From positions 1 through 60,199 of the forward strand of contig NZ_KB895433.1 of the NCBI RefSeq assembly GCF_000374845.1: a DNA stretch of 60,199 bases, read 5' to 3'. A program made the position numbers and the translations under genes. Origin of the DNA: Paenibacillus terrigena DSM 21567. Its GTDB lineage: Bacteria > Bacillota > Bacilli > Paenibacillales > Paenibacillaceae. Under the pieces are notes generated by a model. The model made no database searches. It saw nothing but the letters and a program-made list of their open reading frames with translations, and was not told the DNA's origin. Every line of letters starts with the position of its first letter. The first letter of the stretch is position 1. Shown here piece after piece: positions 29,320 through 40,532 of this stretch.

Positions 29320-29379
29320 GAAAAAAGATGCAAGAAATGCGATGTTCGCAGACTTCCAAATCATGCATTCCTTGCATCC
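29320..29379 (-). terminator. terminator after rpoC
   Basis: The minus strand carries arms GATGCAAGgAATGC and GCATTtCTTGCATC around a 23-nt loop, followed by TTTTTTC. It starts 8 bp after the rpoC stop. Confidence 0.9.
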
Positions 29380-29386
29380 TGTTTAA

Positions 29387-32300
29387 TTATTCAACAGTTA
29401 CGGTTTCTAACGAAGCTTCTGTTGTCTCTTCCGCTTCCGGCTCAACAAACTTCACGCTGCGGTAACGGTTCATACCTGTACCTGCAGGGATCAGTTTACC
29501 GATAATTACATTCTCTTTCAAGCCAAGCAACTTATCGACTTTACCTTTGATCGCTGCATCCGTAAGAACACGTGTTGTTTCTTGGAATGATGCTGCGGAC
29601 AAGAAGGAATCTGTCTCAAGCGATGCTTTGGTAATACCTAGCAATACTGGTTTCGCTACTGCAGGCTCTTTATCCGAAAGGATTGCTTCCTTATTCGCAG
29701 CTTCATATTCATGAATATCTACGAAGGAACCTGGCAAGAGCGTCGTCTCACCCGCATCAATAATACGGATTTTACGAAGCATTTGCTTGATCATAACCTC
29801 AACGTGCTTATCGTTAATTTCTACCCCTTGGTTACGATATACGCGTTGTACTTCTTGGAGAATATAGTTCTGAACCCCACGAATACCTTTGATACGAAGC
29901 ATTTCCTTCGGATCGATGGAACCGTCTGTGAGCTCATCCCCAGCTTCAATGGCCTTACCTTCATAGACGCGAATACGAGAACCATAAGTGACGGAGTAGA
30001 CTTTCGTCTCTGCTTCACCTTGAACTTCGATTTCACGACGATCTTTGGTCTCGCGAATTTCTTTGACGACACCATCGATTTCGGTAATAATGGCTTGACC
30101 TTTCGGATTCCGCGCTTCGAAAAGCTCTTGGATACGCGGCAAACCTTGAGTGATATCGTCTCCTGCTACGCCCCCGGTATGGAATGTACGCATCGTAAGC
30201 TGTGTTCCCGGCTCCCCAATGGATTGGGCAGCGATGATACCAACCGCTTCCCCGATCTCAACGTGTTTACCAGTCGCCAAGTTACGTCCGTAACATTTCT
30301 TACAAATACCATGACGTGCACGGCAGCTAAGAACGGAACGAATTTGAAGTCTTTCCATGCCATCTGGTTTCATCAATGCACCCGAACTGAGCAATAATTC
30401 GGCTTTATCCGAATCGATTAGATCATTACGGTATACAATGACTTCACCTGTCTCTGGATGTTTAACAGTCTCGAAGGAGTAACGTCCTTCAATACGGTCA
30501 TACAGATCCTCGATGACTTCTTTACCGTCTTGAATACGGCTAACTGTAAAGCCTTTATCCGTTCCACAATCTTCTTCACGGATGATAACATCTTGGGCTA
30601 CGTCAACGAGACGACGAGTTAAGTAACCCGAATCGGCTGTACGAAGTGCTGTATCGGCCAAACCTTTACGCGCACCATGCGTTGAAATAAAGTATTCCAA
30701 GACCGTTAGGCCTTCACGGAAGTTCGATTTAATTGGCAACTCGATGATTCGACCGGATGGGTTGGCCATGAGACCACGCATACCGCCGAGCTGCGTTATC
30801 TGGGATTTGTTACCCCGTGCTTTGGAATCAACCATGAGCATGATGGAGTTATAGCGATCCATCGATTTCATGAGGATATCTGTCAGTTGATCTTTTGTTT
30901 TACTCCAGATTTCAATAACACGGTCATAACGTTCTTCTGTTGTGATCAGACCACGACGATACTGGTTCGTAACAACACGTACTTTCTCGTCAGATTCTTT
31001 CAGCAATTCTACTTTTTCTGGCGGTACGATAACGTCGGAAACGGCGATACTGATACCAGCCTTCGTCGAGTACGTAAAGCCAAGTTGCTTGATCGCATCC
31101 AGAATAACGGATGTCTTCGTTGTATGGTAAGTTTCAAAGCATCTTGCGATGATTTGACCCAAGTAGTCTTTACCTACTGCACCCGTCTGTGGTACTTCAT
31201 TAAGGATATTAAGTACATTTGCACCTTTTTCATAAATGAAGTAGTGATCTGGTGTGCCATAGAACAGATTTGTCTTCGTTGGTTCATTGATGTAAGGGAA
31301 GTCAGCTGGGAAAATCTCGTTAAAGATAATCCGTCCGACAGTCGTTACGATCAACGCCTCTTGTTGCTTATCTGTAAAGGATGTTTTACTCAAAGCTTTA
31401 ACCGGGATCGCTACACGTGCATGAAGGGAAGCTGTTCCACGTTGATATGCGGATACCGCTTCGTTCACATTCGCAAAGATCAGACCTGATCCCTTCGCTT
31501 CTTTATTATCCATCGTCAAGTAGAAACTACCGAGAACCATATCCTGAGACGGCGTAACAACTGGCTTACCATCTTTCGGGTTCAAGATATTACCGGATGC
31601 CAGCATCAAGATGCGTGCTTCCGCTTGCGCTTCTGCGGACAATGGAACGTGAACCGCCATTTGGTCACCGTCGAAGTCGGCGTTGTATGCCGTACATACG
31701 AGCGGATGAAGTTTAATTGCGCGACCTTCTACGAGCGTTGGCTCGAATGCCTGAATACCTAGTCTGTGAAGCGTCGGGGCACGGTTCAGAAGAACTGGAT
31801 GCTCTTTGATTACCTCTTCGAGGACATCCCATACTTCCGCACTTACACGTTCCACTTTACGCTTCGCACTCTTGATATTATGCGCAAGACCTTTATTCAC
31901 GAGCTCTTTCATCACAAATGGCTTGAACAATTCAAGTGCCATTTCTTTTGGAAGACCACATTGATACATTTTCAAGCTAGGACCTACGACGATAACGGAA
32001 CGACCGGAATAGTCAACCCGTTTACCGAGCAAGTTCTGACGGAAACGTCCTTGTTTACCTTTTAGCATATGGCTAAGGGATTTCAATGGACGGTTACCAG
32101 GACCTGTTACTGGACGGCCGCGACGACCGTTATCGATCAAGGCATCAACAGCTTCTTGCAGCATCCGCTTCTCGTTCTGAACGATTATGTCAGGTGCGCC
32201 AAGGTCCAGAAGGCGTTTCAAACGGTTATTCCGGTTAATTACACGGCGATACAAATCATTCAAGTCGGATGTCGCAAAACGTCCGCCATCAAGCTGTACC

Positions 32301-33022
32301 ATCGGGCGAAGTTCCGGTGGAATAACCGGCAATACATCAAGAATCATCCAATCCGGGAAGTTCCCAGAGTTACGGAATGCCTCGATCACTTCAAGACGTT
32401 TGATCGCACGATTACGACGTTGGCCTTGCGCTGTACGAAGCTCTTCCTTCAGGAATTCTAATTCTTTGTTCACATCGATGTCTTGAAGCAATTTTTTAAC
32501 GGCTTCAGCACCCATGCCCGCTTGGAATCCGTAGCCGTATTTCTCACGATAGCTGCGGTACTCTTTCTCAGAGAGAAGTTGCTTCTTCTCAAGCGGTGTA
32601 TCTCCTGGATCCGTTACAACATAAGATGCGAAATAGATAATTTCCTCGAGCGAACGAGGGGACATATCTAACGCTAAGCCCATGCGGCTAGGAATCCCTT
32701 TGAAATACCAGATGTGGGAGACAGGGGCAGCAAGCTCAATATGCCCCATACGCTCACGACGCACTTTCGCGCGTGTTACTTCAACACCACAACGGTCACA
32801 AACGACGCCTTTATAGCGAACCCGTTTATATTTACCGCAATGACACTCCCAGTCTTTCGTCGGGCCGAAAATTTTCTCACAAAACAGCCCTTCTTTTTCC
32901 GGCTTCAAGGTACGATAGTTAATCGTTTCCGGCTTTTTTACTTCTCCGCGGGACCAGGACCGAATTTTTTCTGGTGATGCTAATCCAATCTTCATAAACT
33001 CAAAATTGTTTACGTCCAACAA
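29387..33022 (-). CDS. rpoC: RNA polymerase beta' subunit
   Basis: 1211 aa, Bacillus-type length. The N-terminal zinc site ([23 protein letters not shown]), the catalytic magnesium triad in [12 protein letters not shown] near residue 450 and the second zinc cysteines ([15 protein letters not shown]) are intact. The start is TTG at 33020-33022, 8 nt after AGGAGG, matching B. subtilis MLDVNNFE. It is co-transcribed with rpoB, 51 bp upstream. Confidence 0.99.
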   Translation of the reverse strand: MLDVNNFEFMKIGLASPEKIRSWSRGEVKKPETINYRTLKPEKEGLFCEKIFGPTKDWECHCGKYKRVRYKGVVCDRCGVEVTRAKVRRERMGHIELAAPVSHIWYFKGIPSRMGLALDMSPRSLEEIIYFASYVVTDPGDTPLEKKQLLSEKEYRSYREKYGYGFQAGMGAEAVKKLLQDIDVNKELEFLKEELRTAQGQRRNRAIKRLEVIEAFRNSGNFPDWMILDVLPVIPPELRPMVQLDGGRFATSDLNDLYRRVINRNNRLKRLLDLGAPDIIVQNEKRMLQEAVDALIDNGRRGRPVTGPGNRPLKSLSHMLKGKQGRFRQNLLGKRVDYSGRSVIVVGPSLKMYQCGLPKEMALELFKPFVMKELVNKGLAHNIKSAKRKVERVSAEVWDVLEEVIKEHPVLLNRAPTLHRLGIQAFEPTLVEGRAIKLHPLVCTAYNADFDGDQMAVHVPLSAEAQAEARILMLASGNILNPKDGKPVVTPSQDMVLGSFYLTMDNKEAKGSGLIFANVNEAVSAYQRGTASLHARVAIPVKALSKTSFTDKQQEALIVTTVGRIIFNEIFPADFPYINEPTKTNLFYGTPDHYFIYEKGANVLNILNEVPQTGAVGKDYLGQIIARCFETYHTTKTSVILDAIKQLGFTYSTKAGISIAVSDVIVPPEKVELLKESDEKVRVVTNQYRRGLITTEERYDRVIEIWSKTKDQLTDILMKSMDRYNSIMLMVDSKARGNKSQITQLGGMRGLMANPSGRIIELPIKSNFREGLTVLEYFISTHGARKGLADTALRTADSGYLTRRLVDVAQDVIIREEDCGTDKGFTVSRIQDGKEVIEDLYDRIEGRYSFETVKHPETGEVIVYRNDLIDSDKAELLLSSGALMKPDGMERLQIRSVLSCRARHGICKKCYGRNLATGKHVEIGEAVGIIAAQSIGEPGTQLTMRTFHTGGVAGDDITQGLPRIQELFEARNPKGQAIITEIDGVVKEIRETKDRREIEVQGEAETKVYSVTYGSRIRVYEGKAIEAGDELTDGSIDPKEMLRIKGIRGVQNYILQEVQRVYRNQGVEINDKHVEVMIKQMLRKIRIIDAGETTLLPGSFVDIHEYEAANKEAILSDKEPAVAKPVLLGITKASLETDSFLSAASFQETTRVLTDAAIKGKVDKLLGLKENVIIGKLIPAGTGMNRYRSVKFVEPEAEETTEASLETVTVE

Positions 33023-33073
33023 GGAGCAACCCTCCTTAACCCTGTACTATTTGGCCTAGCTGTATACCATGAA

Positions 33074-36000
33074 TTACTCAACGCCAGCCTCTGAACCTTC
33101 AAGGTTCAAGTTTAGCTTATCGCTCGTCACATCGTCTTCATCATCGATTTCTTTCATTTCGATCTCTTCTTCATTCTCAGATAGGATCTTCACATCCATA
33201 CCTAAGCTTTGAAGCTCTTTGATCAATACTTTGAACGATTCAGGAACACCTGGTTCTGGAACATTCTCACCTTTTACAATGGATTCATACGTCTTCACAC
33301 GGCCGACGATATCGTCAGACTTAACGGTAAGTATCTCTTGCAATGTGTAAGCAGCACCATAAGCCTCAAGCGCCCAAACCTCCATCTCCCCGAAACGCTG
33401 TCCACCGAACTGTGCTTTACCACCGAGCGGTTGCTGCGTAACAAGTGAGTATGGTCCAGTAGAACGAGCATGGATTTTATCGTCAACCATGTGCGCCAAT
33501 TTGATCATATACATGACACCGACTGTAACTTCACGTTCGAAGCAATCCCCTGTACGACCGTCGTACAAGATCGTCTTACCGTTACGTTGCATACCGGCTT
33601 CTTCCATGGAATCGAATACGTCATTCTCATTCGCACCGTCAAATACTGGCGTTGCACAATGGATACCAAGCGCTTTCGCTGCCATACCCAAGTGAACCTC
33701 AAGCACCTGACCGATGTTCATACGCGATGGAACCCCTAGTGGGTTAAGTACAACCTCTACTGGTGTACCATCTGGCAAGAACGGCATATCCTCTTCTGGA
33801 AGAATACGCGCGATAACCCCTTTGTTACCGTGACGTCCCGCCATTTTATCCCCTTCAGAGATCTTACGTTTCTGAGCGATGTATGCACGTACGAGTTGGT
33901 TCACGCCTGGTGGCAATTCATCGCCATTCTCACGCGTAAATACTTTAACGTCAACAACGATACCATCGGTACCATGCGGTACGCGAAGGGATGTATCACG
34001 AACTTCACGAGCTTTCTCACCAAAGATTGCATGTAACAAACGTTCTTCTGCAGTAAGCTCCGTAACCCCTTTAGGTGTTACTTTACCGACAAGAATATCG
34101 CCTGCACCAATCTCAGCACCGACACGGATAATACCACGCTCATCCAAGTTCTTAAGCGCTTCTTCCCCAACGTTCGGGATATCGCGTGTGATTTCTTCCG
34201 GTCCAAGCTTCGTATCACGAGCTTCGGATTCGTATTCCTCGATATGGATCGATGTGTACACATCTTCCTTAACGAGTTTCTCATTCAAGAGAATCGCATC
34301 TTCGTAGTTGTAACCTTCCCAAGTCATGAAGGCAACGACCACGTTACGTCCAAGTGCCAATTCACCCTGCTCTGTCGAAGGACCGTCTGCAAGGATATCG
34401 CCTTTCTTGACGACATCGCCTTTGCGAGCCAATGGACGTTGGTTAATGCAAGTCCCTTGGTTAGAACGCATGAATTTGTGCAATTTATGCTTAATCAAGT
34501 CACCTTTAACTTCTTTGCCATCGATCACTTCAACACGTCGTACTTGAATCTCGTTCGCAGATACGCGTTCTACGATTCCATCGTGTTTGGATACGATACA
34601 TACCCCCGAATCCTTCGCAGACTTATGCTCCATGCCTGTACCAATAAGCGGAGCTTTTGGAATAAGCAATGGAACGGCCTGCCGCTGCATGTTCGATCCC
34701 ATAAGCGCACGGTTGGAGTCATCATTCTCAAGGAACGGGATAAGCGCCGTCGCTACGGACACAACCTGTTTAGGCGATACGTCCATATAGTCAACGCGCT
34801 CAATCGGCATCGTCAAGATGTTATCAGACTGTTTGTTATAACGAACGATTACACTCTCTTCAGCAAATGTATTATCTTCGTTCAATTTCGCATTCGCTTG
34901 TGCAACTACGTAATTGTACTCTTCATCTGCTGTTAAGTAAGAGATCTGTTCTGTTACTTTACCTGTCTTCGGATCTACCCAACGATATGGCGCTTCAATG
35001 AAGCCATATTCGTTAATGCGAGCAAATGTCGACAAGGAGTTGATCAAACCAATGTTTGGTCCCTCTGGCGTCTCGATCGGACACATACGACCATAATGCG
35101 ATGGATGTACGTCACGAACTTCGAAACCAGCGCGTTCCCGTGTCAAACCACCCGGTCCGAGTGCAGATAGACGACGTTTGTGCGTCAATTCTGCAAGTGG
35201 ATTCGTTTGGTCCATAAACTGGGACAACTGAGAGCTACCGAAGAACTCTTTAATCGATGCAATAACGGGACGAATATTGATAAGCGCCTGCGGCGTGATC
35301 ACATTCGCATCCTGGATAGACATTCTCTCACGAACAACACGCTCCATACGGGAAAGACCAATACGGAACTGGTTCTGAAGCAATTCACCAACAGAACGTA
35401 GACGACGGTTACCCAAGTGGTCGATATCATCCGTGTCGCCAATACCATGCAACAAGTTAATGAAATAGTTGATGGATGCAACGATGTCAGCAGGCGTAAT
35501 GTTCTTCACCGACTTATCAATGATTGCGTTCGAGATGACCTTAATCACTCGGGACTCATCATCTGGCGAGAATACATTCACGCTTTGCAGAGGAATACTA
35601 TCTGCATCAAGCACACCATTAGCGACATGGTATGTCTTGTAATTCACGTTTTCTTCTAAGTGAGGAATCAATTCATCCAGCAAACGACGGTCAATCATTT
35701 GACCCGATTCTGCAAGAATCTCACCTGTTGTCGGATTAATTAATGTCTCCGCCAAACGTTGGTTGAATAGACGATTCTTAATATGAAGCTTCTTATTAAT
35801 TTTGTAACGACCAACATTCGCCAGATCATAGCGCTTCGGATCGAAGAAACGCGCAACCAGTAAGCTCTTCGCATTATCAAGCGTAGGCGGCTCACCTGGA
35901 CGCAATCTTTCGTAGATCTCAATTAACGCCTTCTCTGTGGAGTCGGTGTTATCTTTGTCGAGTGTGTTACGAATATATTCATCATTACCGAGCAAATCCA

Positions 36001-36619
36001 GAATCTCAGCATCTGTACCAAAGCCTAAAGCTCTGAGTAAAACAGTTACTGGAATCTTCCGTGTGCGGTCAATACGAACATAGATGATGTCTTTCGCATC
36101 CGTCTCAAGTTCGAGCCAAGCGCCACGGTTAGGAATGACTGTCGCCGTATATGTTTTCTTCGCGTTCTTATCCACTTTAGTGCTAAAATAGACGCTAGGA
36201 GAGCGAACCAACTGGCTGACAATTACCCGTTCTGCACCGTTAATAATAAACGTACCGGTCTCCGTCATTAGCGGAAAATCGCCCATGAAAACTTCTTGTT
36301 CCTTCACTTCACCGGTTTCTTTGTTAATCAGCCGTACTTTGACACGTAATGGAGCTGCATAAGTTACATCGCGCTCCTTCGAATCGTCTACGGAATATTT
36401 CGGTTCACCCAGATTGTAATCGATAAATTCCAAAACCAAGTTACCTGTAAAATCCTGAATTGGCGAAATATCTTGGAACATTTCACGCAATCCTTCATCC
36501 AAAAACCATTGGTATGATTTTTGTTGGATTTCAATCAGGTTCGGAATCTCGAGCACCTCGTTAATGCGTGCATAACTCCTCCGAGTGCGTCGACCATACT
36601 GAACAAGTTGTCCTGCCAA
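33074..36619 (-). CDS. rpoB: RNA polymerase beta subunit
   Basis: 1181 aa. The rifampicin cluster reads [28 protein letters not shown], with wild-type Asp, His and Ser at the common resistance positions, so the enzyme should be rifampicin-sensitive. The start is taken as TTG at 36617-36619 ([11 protein letters not shown]), since AGGGGTGAG lies 6 nt upstream and B. subtilis also uses TTG here; the ATG at 36637 would put that site inside the gene. The acidic C-terminus ([17 protein letters not shown]) is Bacillales-like. The leader is about 350 nt. Confidence 0.98.
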   Translation of the reverse strand: MAGQLVQYGRRTRRSYARINEVLEIPNLIEIQQKSYQWFLDEGLREMFQDISPIQDFTGNLVLEFIDYNLGEPKYSVDDSKERDVTYAAPLRVKVRLINKETGEVKEQEVFMGDFPLMTETGTFIINGAERVIVSQLVRSPSVYFSTKVDKNAKKTYTATVIPNRGAWLELETDAKDIIYVRIDRTRKIPVTVLLRALGFGTDAEILDLLGNDEYIRNTLDKDNTDSTEKALIEIYERLRPGEPPTLDNAKSLLVARFFDPKRYDLANVGRYKINKKLHIKNRLFNQRLAETLINPTTGEILAESGQMIDRRLLDELIPHLEENVNYKTYHVANGVLDADSIPLQSVNVFSPDDESRVIKVISNAIIDKSVKNITPADIVASINYFINLLHGIGDTDDIDHLGNRRLRSVGELLQNQFRIGLSRMERVVRERMSIQDANVITPQALINIRPVIASIKEFFGSSQLSQFMDQTNPLAELTHKRRLSALGPGGLTRERAGFEVRDVHPSHYGRMCPIETPEGPNIGLINSLSTFARINEYGFIEAPYRWVDPKTGKVTEQISYLTADEEYNYVVAQANAKLNEDNTFAEESVIVRYNKQSDNILTMPIERVDYMDVSPKQVVSVATALIPFLENDDSNRALMGSNMQRQAVPLLIPKAPLIGTGMEHKSAKDSGVCIVSKHDGIVERVSANEIQVRRVEVIDGKEVKGDLIKHKLHKFMRSNQGTCINQRPLARKGDVVKKGDILADGPSTEQGELALGRNVVVAFMTWEGYNYEDAILLNEKLVKEDVYTSIHIEEYESEARDTKLGPEEITRDIPNVGEEALKNLDERGIIRVGAEIGAGDILVGKVTPKGVTELTAEERLLHAIFGEKAREVRDTSLRVPHGTDGIVVDVKVFTRENGDELPPGVNQLVRAYIAQKRKISEGDKMAGRHGNKGVIARILPEEDMPFLPDGTPVEVVLNPLGVPSRMNIGQVLEVHLGMAAKALGIHCATPVFDGANENDVFDSMEEAGMQRNGKTILYDGRTGDCFEREVTVGVMYMIKLAHMVDDKIHARSTGPYSLVTQQPLGGKAQFGGQRFGEMEVWALEAYGAAYTLQEILTVKSDDIVGRVKTYESIVKGENVPEPGVPESFKVLIKELQSLGMDVKILSENEEEIEMKEIDDEDDVTSDKLNLNLEGSEAGVE

Positions 36620-36967
36620 CTTTAACTCACCCCTCATGTCTACTCACTAAAAATTTCATTGCGAATCCATCCCATTATCCTTTATAATCCTGCCATACAG
36701 CATTTTCATGCTAGCAGTTACAAAAGCCCATGAAAAAGATTCAAAAGGACAAATAAAGAAAAGCCCTTATCGAATGTACTTTTCGAAAAAAGAGCGTATT
36801 TCGCATTGTTCCTTTCGTCTCTGATGCATTTCCTTCATATCCAGTAGATTTACCCAAAATGTAAACATTATACGTCAAATCCCAAATTTCTATGCATTTA
36901 GCACCGAAAAATTTTGCTTGACATTTTAACGCGGTAAAGACATTTAGGTCATCCTAATACTGACATT
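36620..36967 (-). other. rpoB leader region without genes
   Basis: The transcript from the rpoB promoters has an untranslated leader of about 340 nt. It is AT-rich and holds weak arms GAAAAG/CTTTTC (about 36752-36785) and GCGAAATACGC. I see no convincing attenuator, protein-binding leader or small gene. Confidence 0.4.
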
Positions 36968-37001
36968 TTATAATAATAACATACCTGAAAAGTCAAGTCA
37001 A
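36968..37001 (-). promoter_or_regulatory. overlapping promoters of rpoBC
   Basis: The minus strand reads TTGACTTGACT. The first TTGACT (36996-37001) is 17 nt from TATTAT (36973-36978); the second (36991-36996) is 17 nt from TTATAA (36968-36973). Two sigma-A promoters are thus offset by 5 bp, which could give two start sites. Confidence 0.75.
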
Positions 37002-37027
37002 GATTTCTATCCTTTCTAATACCAGGG

Positions 37028-37636
37028 TTATACTCTTTTTGTAGACTTAAAAATACGGTAACCCTTATCCTTGCCTACCTCTTCAACCTCATCCTCACCG
37101 AAGAGTTCTTCCAGCCTCGCTCTCGCCGATGGTGCACCTTGTTTCTTCTGAATCACAATCCATAGTTGCCCATCTGCATTCAAATGATCATAAGCTTCCG
37201 TAAAAATACGGTGAACCGTCTCTTTTCCTGCACGAATCGGCGGATTCGTAAGAATCACATCGAATGTCTTACCTACTACCTTCTCAAACAGATCACTCTG
37301 CTCAATCGTCACGTTATGTATCCCATTCGCTCTGGCATTCTCTTTCGCGAGCTCAACCGCCCTCTCATTCACATCAAGCATAGTTACATGCCCTTGCGGC
37401 GCCATAAGTGCGGCCGAGAAACCAATCGGACCATATCCACAGCCTACGTCGAGAACCTTCGCTTGTTCGGGGATCTCCATCATATCAATTAGAACCTTAC
37501 TTCCGTAATCCACCCCGCCCTTTGAAAATACACCTGCATCTGTCACAAAGCGAAGTTTCTTACCGCGTAAAGTTTCTTCAATCGTATTGCGTTGGTGAGC
37601 CACAGAGGGCTTGTTCGAGTAATAATGCTCTGACAT
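37028..37636 (-). CDS. class I SAM methyltransferase, RsmC-like (YbxB)
   Basis: 202-aa methyltransferase between rplL and rpoB, the position of B. subtilis ybxB. SAM motif I is VLDVGCGYGPIGF, and the catalytic motif IV is TNPPIRAG, typical of RsmC/RlmG enzymes that make N2-methylguanosine in rRNA. The likely target is 16S G1207, inferred from the family. The ATG follows GGAGG by 7 nt; the longer frame from 37702 contains that site. Confidence 0.88.
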   Translation of the reverse strand: MSEHYYSNKPSVAHQRNTIEETLRGKKLRFVTDAGVFSKGGVDYGSKVLIDMMEIPEQAKVLDVGCGYGPIGFSAALMAPQGHVTMLDVNERAVELAKENARANGIHNVTIEQSDLFEKVVGKTFDVILTNPPIRAGKETVHRIFTEAYDHLNADGQLWIVIQKKQGAPSARARLEELFGEDEVEEVGKDKGYRIFKSTKRV

Positions 37637-37847
37637 TATCCGTCCTCCTGTTCTTATCCTGTTTTGTATTATACAATAAACGCCCCCTAACTCAAATCGC
37701 ACTTGTCTTTAATCTTTTCATTTTGAAATAAACGTCGTACAACACAAGTTTATTGCCCCTTTTTCCGCGCCAGAAGTCGAAGCGTGACCGTAGGGCGAAA
37801 GCGCCCAATAGCATATCAGTAACTTCTCTCCACATCTCTAGCTCATT

Positions 37848-37917
37848 CGACAAACTTTCGGGTGTCCAGAGGGTGAGCCCTCGGAATCCCCCTTACAAAG
37901 GGGGACTTAGGGGGATG
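37848..37917 (-). repeat. dispersed structured repeat, copy 2
   Basis: Matches copy 1 (8822-8896) in GGGTGTCCAGAGGG, GAGCCCT and GGGGGAcTTAGGGGGAT. Hairpins here are GAGGG/CCCTC and TCCCCCTT/AAGGGGGA, different in sequence but equivalent in position to those of copy 1. It lies about 40 bp beyond the rplL terminator. The rest of the 37637-38003 gap holds a GGGCG/CGCCC hairpin (about 37793-37806) and no gene. Confidence 0.65.
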
Positions 37918-37950
37918 ACATCAAAGAGGTACAAGGATCCTTCCTATCTA

Positions 37951-37990
37951 CGCAAAAGAAGCCTCCCTGTTGCCAGGAAGGCTTCTTCTT
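37951..37990 (-). terminator. terminator after rplL
   Basis: Minus-strand stem GAAGCCTTCCTG/CAGGGAGGCTTC with a GCAA tetraloop and following TTTT, about 15 bp after the rplL stop. Confidence 0.9.
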
Positions 37991-38003
37991 ATCTAAACCG
38001 AAA

Positions 38004-38366
38004 TTACTTAACTTCGATTGCTGCGCCAGCTTCTTCAAGCTTAGCTTTAACTGCTTCTGCTTCTTCTTTGGCAACTTTTTCTTTAAGTGGTTTTGGTGCG
38101 TTGTCAACAAGATCTTTAGCTTCTTTCAAGCCAAGGCCTGTAACTTCACGAACAACTTTGATTACGTTGATTTTGGAAGCGCCAGCGCTTGTCAAAATTA
38201 CGTCGAATTCAGTTTGTTCAGCAGCTTCAGCAGCGCCGCCACCAGCCATAACTGCTACAGGAGCTGCAGCTGTTACGCCGAATTCTTCTTCGATTGCTTT
38301 AACAAGATCGTTCAATTCCAAAACGTTCATACCTTTAATTGCTTCTAAGATTTGTTCTTTACTCAT
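38004..38366 (-). CDS. rplL: 50S ribosomal protein L7/L12
   Basis: 120-aa stalk protein that recruits translation GTPases. It has an N-terminal dimerisation domain, an Ala/Gly hinge ([19 protein letters not shown]) and a C-terminal domain [31 protein letters not shown]. The ATG follows GGAGG; the longer frame from 38405 contains that site. It lies 53 bp after rplJ. Confidence 0.98.
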   Translation of the reverse strand: MSKEQILEAIKGMNVLELNDLVKAIEEEFGVTAAAPVAVMAGGGAAEAAEQTEFDVILTSAGASKINVIKVVREVTGLGLKEAKDLVDNAPKPLKEKVAKEEAEAVKAKLEEAGAAIEVK

Positions 38367-38419
38367 GGTAGAACCTCCAATTATTATTATAGTTTTAGGA
38401 TGCAAGCTGCATCATTGGT

Positions 38420-38923
38420 TTAAGCAGTTTCTTCTTGTTTCTCAGCAACAGCTTTAACTGCAAGTGCGAAGTTACGCACAGGAGCTTGAAGGACGCTAAG
38501 CAACATGGAGAGCAAGCCTTCGCGGGAAGGAAGTTCAGCAAGAGCTTTGATCGCTTCTACGCCAACAACTTGACCTTCTACAACGCCACCTTTAATTTTA
38601 AGAGCGTCGTTTTTCTTTGCGAAATTGTTAAGAATTTTCGCAGGAGCAACAGCATCTTCTGTACTGAAAGCGATCGCTGTAGGACCTGTTAATACTTCAT
38701 CCAATTCCGACAAATTAGCTTCAGCAGTCGCACGACGTACCAAAGAGTTCTTCAAAACTTGGAATTCAATACCAGCTTCACGAAGTTGTTTACGAAGCTC
38801 AGTTACTTGAGCAACGTTCAATCCGCGGTAATCTGCAACAACCGTGCTCGCACTCTCGCGAAGTTTTGCAGTTACAACTTCAACAGCTTCTTGTTTAGCT
38901 TGGATAACTTTTGCGTTTGCCAA
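38420..38923 (-). CDS. rplJ: 50S ribosomal protein L10
   Basis: L10, 167 aa, anchors L7/L12 dimers through its C-terminal helix and binds its own leader to control rpl[40 protein letters not shown] is typical. The start is TTG at 38921-38923 ([13 protein letters not shown]), 7 nt after GGAGGT; the GTG at 38932 lies too close to that site. Confidence 0.95.
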   Translation of the reverse strand: MANAKVIQAKQEAVEVVTAKLRESASTVVADYRGLNVAQVTELRKQLREAGIEFQVLKNSLVRRATAEANLSELDEVLTGPTAIAFSTEDAVAPAKILNNFAKKNDALKIKGGVVEGQVVGVEAIKALAELPSREGLLSMLLSVLQAPVRNFALAVKAVAEKQEETA

Positions 38924-38949
38924 TCTGTACACCTCCTATATTAAATCTA

Positions 38950-39110
38950 CACGAAGCATTAAAAAAGCCTCCGTAGAAACTACGAAGGCATGATGACTGT
39001 AACTGAATTTGCATAGCAATTTCACTACAAGACTTTATCATAACACCTCGGTAGGAAATTAAGCTTAGTAGCACCTACTGTCTACGGTCAACATATTCAA
39101 CTTCAAACAA
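38950..39110 (-). promoter_or_regulatory. L10 leader (autoregulatory attenuator of rplJ-rplL)
   Basis: The minus-strand leader has the features of the Firmicutes L10 leader: TAGACAGTAGGTG, TTCCTACCGAGGTG and TGCAAATTCAGTTACAG segments, then a terminator hairpin GCCTTCGTAG/CTACGGAGGC plus TTTTTT (38961-38989) shortly before rplJ. Binding of the L10(L12) complex is expected to favour termination. The assignment rests on pattern recognition. Confidence 0.8.
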
Positions 39111-39117
39111 CTTTTAT

Positions 39118-39146
39118 AGATTATCATGGCACATTCCAAAAGTCAA
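39118..39146 (-). promoter_or_regulatory. promoter of rplJ-rplL
   Basis: TTGACT (minus strand of 39141-39146), 17-nt spacer, TAATCT (39118-39123), just downstream of rplA and directly before the L10 leader. Confidence 0.7.
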
Positions 39147-39190
39147 TGCCACTTCATCATTTCCCATCACTTACCGTGACTGGAAAGATC

Positions 39191-39883
39191 TTATCTGTAA
39201 GAAGCTGTGTTTACGCGAGCGCCAGGACCCATAGTCGAAGATACAGAGATGTTCTTCAAGTATACGCCTTTTGCTGCAGCCGGTTTCGCACGATTCAATG
39301 CATCGATCAACGATTTCAAGTTCTCGTTTAATTTTTCAGCATCGAAAGATACTTTACCGATTGGAGCGTGAATTTGACCCGCTTTATCAAGACGGTACTC
39401 AATTTTACCCGCTTTGATCTCTTGGACCGCTTGGGTAACGTTGAAAGTAACAGTTCCTGCTTTCGGGTTTGGCATTAGGCCTTTACCACCAAGTAGACGA
39501 CCCAATTTACCAACTTCACTCATCATGTCAGGTGTAGCTACGCAGACATCAAAGTCAAACCAGCCTTGTTGAATTTTGTTGATCATGTCAGCATCACCAA
39601 CGAAATCCGCGCCAGCAGCTTCTGCCTCTTTCGCTTTGTCACCTTTAGCAAATACAAGAACGCGTTTTGTTTTACCTGTTCCGTGAGGAAGGACAACAAC
39701 ACCGCGAACTGCTTGGTCTTGTTTACGTGGGTCTACACCCAAACGAACAGCAACTTCAACAGACTCGTCGAATTTTGCAGTCGCAGTCTTTTTAACAAGC
39801 TCGATCGCTTCTAAAGACTCGTAAGTTGCTTCGCTATCAATAAGCTTAGCAGCTTCTAGGTATTTTTTACCGTGTTTAGCCAT
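39191..39883 (-). CDS. rplA: 50S ribosomal protein L1
   Basis: L1, 230 aa, the mobile E-site stalk protein and, in many bacteria, repressor of its own operon. [23 protein letters not shown] and [30 protein letters not shown] are diagnostic. The ATG follows AAGGAGGAG by 7 nt; the longer frame from 39925 contains that site. The 158-bp gap after rplK carries a tandem hairpin array. Confidence 0.98.
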   Translation of the reverse strand: MAKHGKKYLEAAKLIDSEATYESLEAIELVKKTATAKFDESVEVAVRLGVDPRKQDQAVRGVVVLPHGTGKTKRVLVFAKGDKAKEAEAAGADFVGDADMINKIQQGWFDFDVCVATPDMMSEVGKLGRLLGGKGLMPNPKAGTVTFNVTQAVQEIKAGKIEYRLDKAGQIHAPIGKVSFDAEKLNENLKSLIDALNRAKPAAAKGVYLKNISVSSTMGPGARVNTASYR

Positions 39884-39928
39884 TTGTTTCTCCTCCTTTG
39901 TGGTTTTAGCGGAAAATCCTCCCACTTA

Positions 39929-40016
39929 CTCGCCAACGAAGTTGGTCGAGACGTGCCTGCGAAGCAGGTCACGATACACGCTTGCGAAGCAAGTCGTGAA
40001 ACGCCTACAATGTAGG
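39929..40016 (-). repeat. tandem array of covarying stem-loops between rplK and rplA
   Basis: Three units of about 22 nt, period 23-25, each with a 4-bp lower stem, a 5-bp upper stem, a triloop (GAA on plus, UUC in RNA) and one unpaired base (T on plus, A in RNA) between stems. Unit A 39929-39950: CTCG/CGAG, CCAAC/GTTGG. B 39952-39973: CGTG/CACG, CCTGC/GCAGG. C 39977-39998: CACG/CGTG, CTTGC/GCAAG. A fourth partial unit, 40004-40016, has only CCTAC/GTAGG with an AAT loop. The stems differ at most positions yet stay fully paired. Confidence 0.85.
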
Positions 40017-40041
40017 ACTTATGCTTACAGATCCCTTGGGA

Positions 40042-40467
40042 TTAGTCAGCGATTGTGATTCCCATACTGCGAGCAGTACCTTCAACCATACGCATTGCAG
40101 CTTCAACAGATGCAGCGTTCAAGTCAGGCATTTTTTGTTCAGCAATTTCGCGAACAGTCGCACGTTTAACCGTAGCAACTTTCTTCTTGTTCGGTTCGCC
40201 AGATCCTTTTTCGATCTTAGCAGCAACGCGAAGCAATACTGCAGCCGGTGGAGTTTTAGTGATAAATGTAAAGGAACGATCCTCAAAAACAGTGATTTCA
40301 ACAGGAATAATTAGACCTGCTTGATCTGCTGTACGAGCATTGAACTCTTTACAGAAAGCCATAATGTTAACACCTGCTTGACCCAAAGCTGGACCAATTG
40401 GTGGTGCTGGATTTGCTTTCCCTGCAGGAACTTGCAGTTTCACCATTTTAATTACCTTTTTAGCCAT
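40042..40467 (-). CDS. rplK: 50S ribosomal protein L11
   Basis: L11, 141 aa, at the GTPase-associated centre, binding site of thiopeptide antibiotics and needed for RelA activation. [41 protein letters not shown] is diagnostic, including the prolines of the thiostrepton region. RBS GGAGG. A probable L1-binding hairpin lies upstream. Confidence 0.99.
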   Translation of the reverse strand: MAKKVIKMVKLQVPAGKANPAPPIGPALGQAGVNIMAFCKEFNARTADQAGLIIPVEITVFEDRSFTFITKTPPAAVLLRVAAKIEKGSGEPNKKKVATVKRATVREIAEQKMPDLNAASVEAAMRMVEGTARSMGITIAD

Positions 40468-40491
40468 GTGAAAAACCTCCTTGCTCTAGAA

Positions 40492-40520
40492 TGTGGTAGA
40501 CGGGATGATTCCCTCCCACA
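40492..40520 (-). promoter_or_regulatory. stem-loop before rplK, probable L1 operator
   Basis: Minus-strand TGTGG...CCACA outer arms and GGGA/TCCC inner arms in a GTGGGAGG...ACCACA context. A similar GTGGGAGG structure sits in the nusG-rplK gap of many Firmicutes, where L1 is thought to bind and repress rplK-rplA. Recognition is from memory of the pattern. Confidence 0.55.
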
Positions 40521-40532
40521 AGAAACCAGATA

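Noticed and set aside
36905-36950. Plus-strand TTGACA in the rpoB upstream region as an antisense promoter
   Set aside because: A consensus -35 is present but no acceptable -10 at 16-18 nt, and no gene follows on that strand.
37753-38457. Plus-strand open frame of 234 codons
   Set aside because: It lies antisense to rplL and the end of rplJ and across the repeat and terminator. It has no ribosome-binding site or recognisable domain, and the rplL/rplJ reading is certain.
39929-40016. CRISPR-like array
   Set aside because: The repeated units are variable hairpins without constant repeats or spacers, and no cas gene is present.
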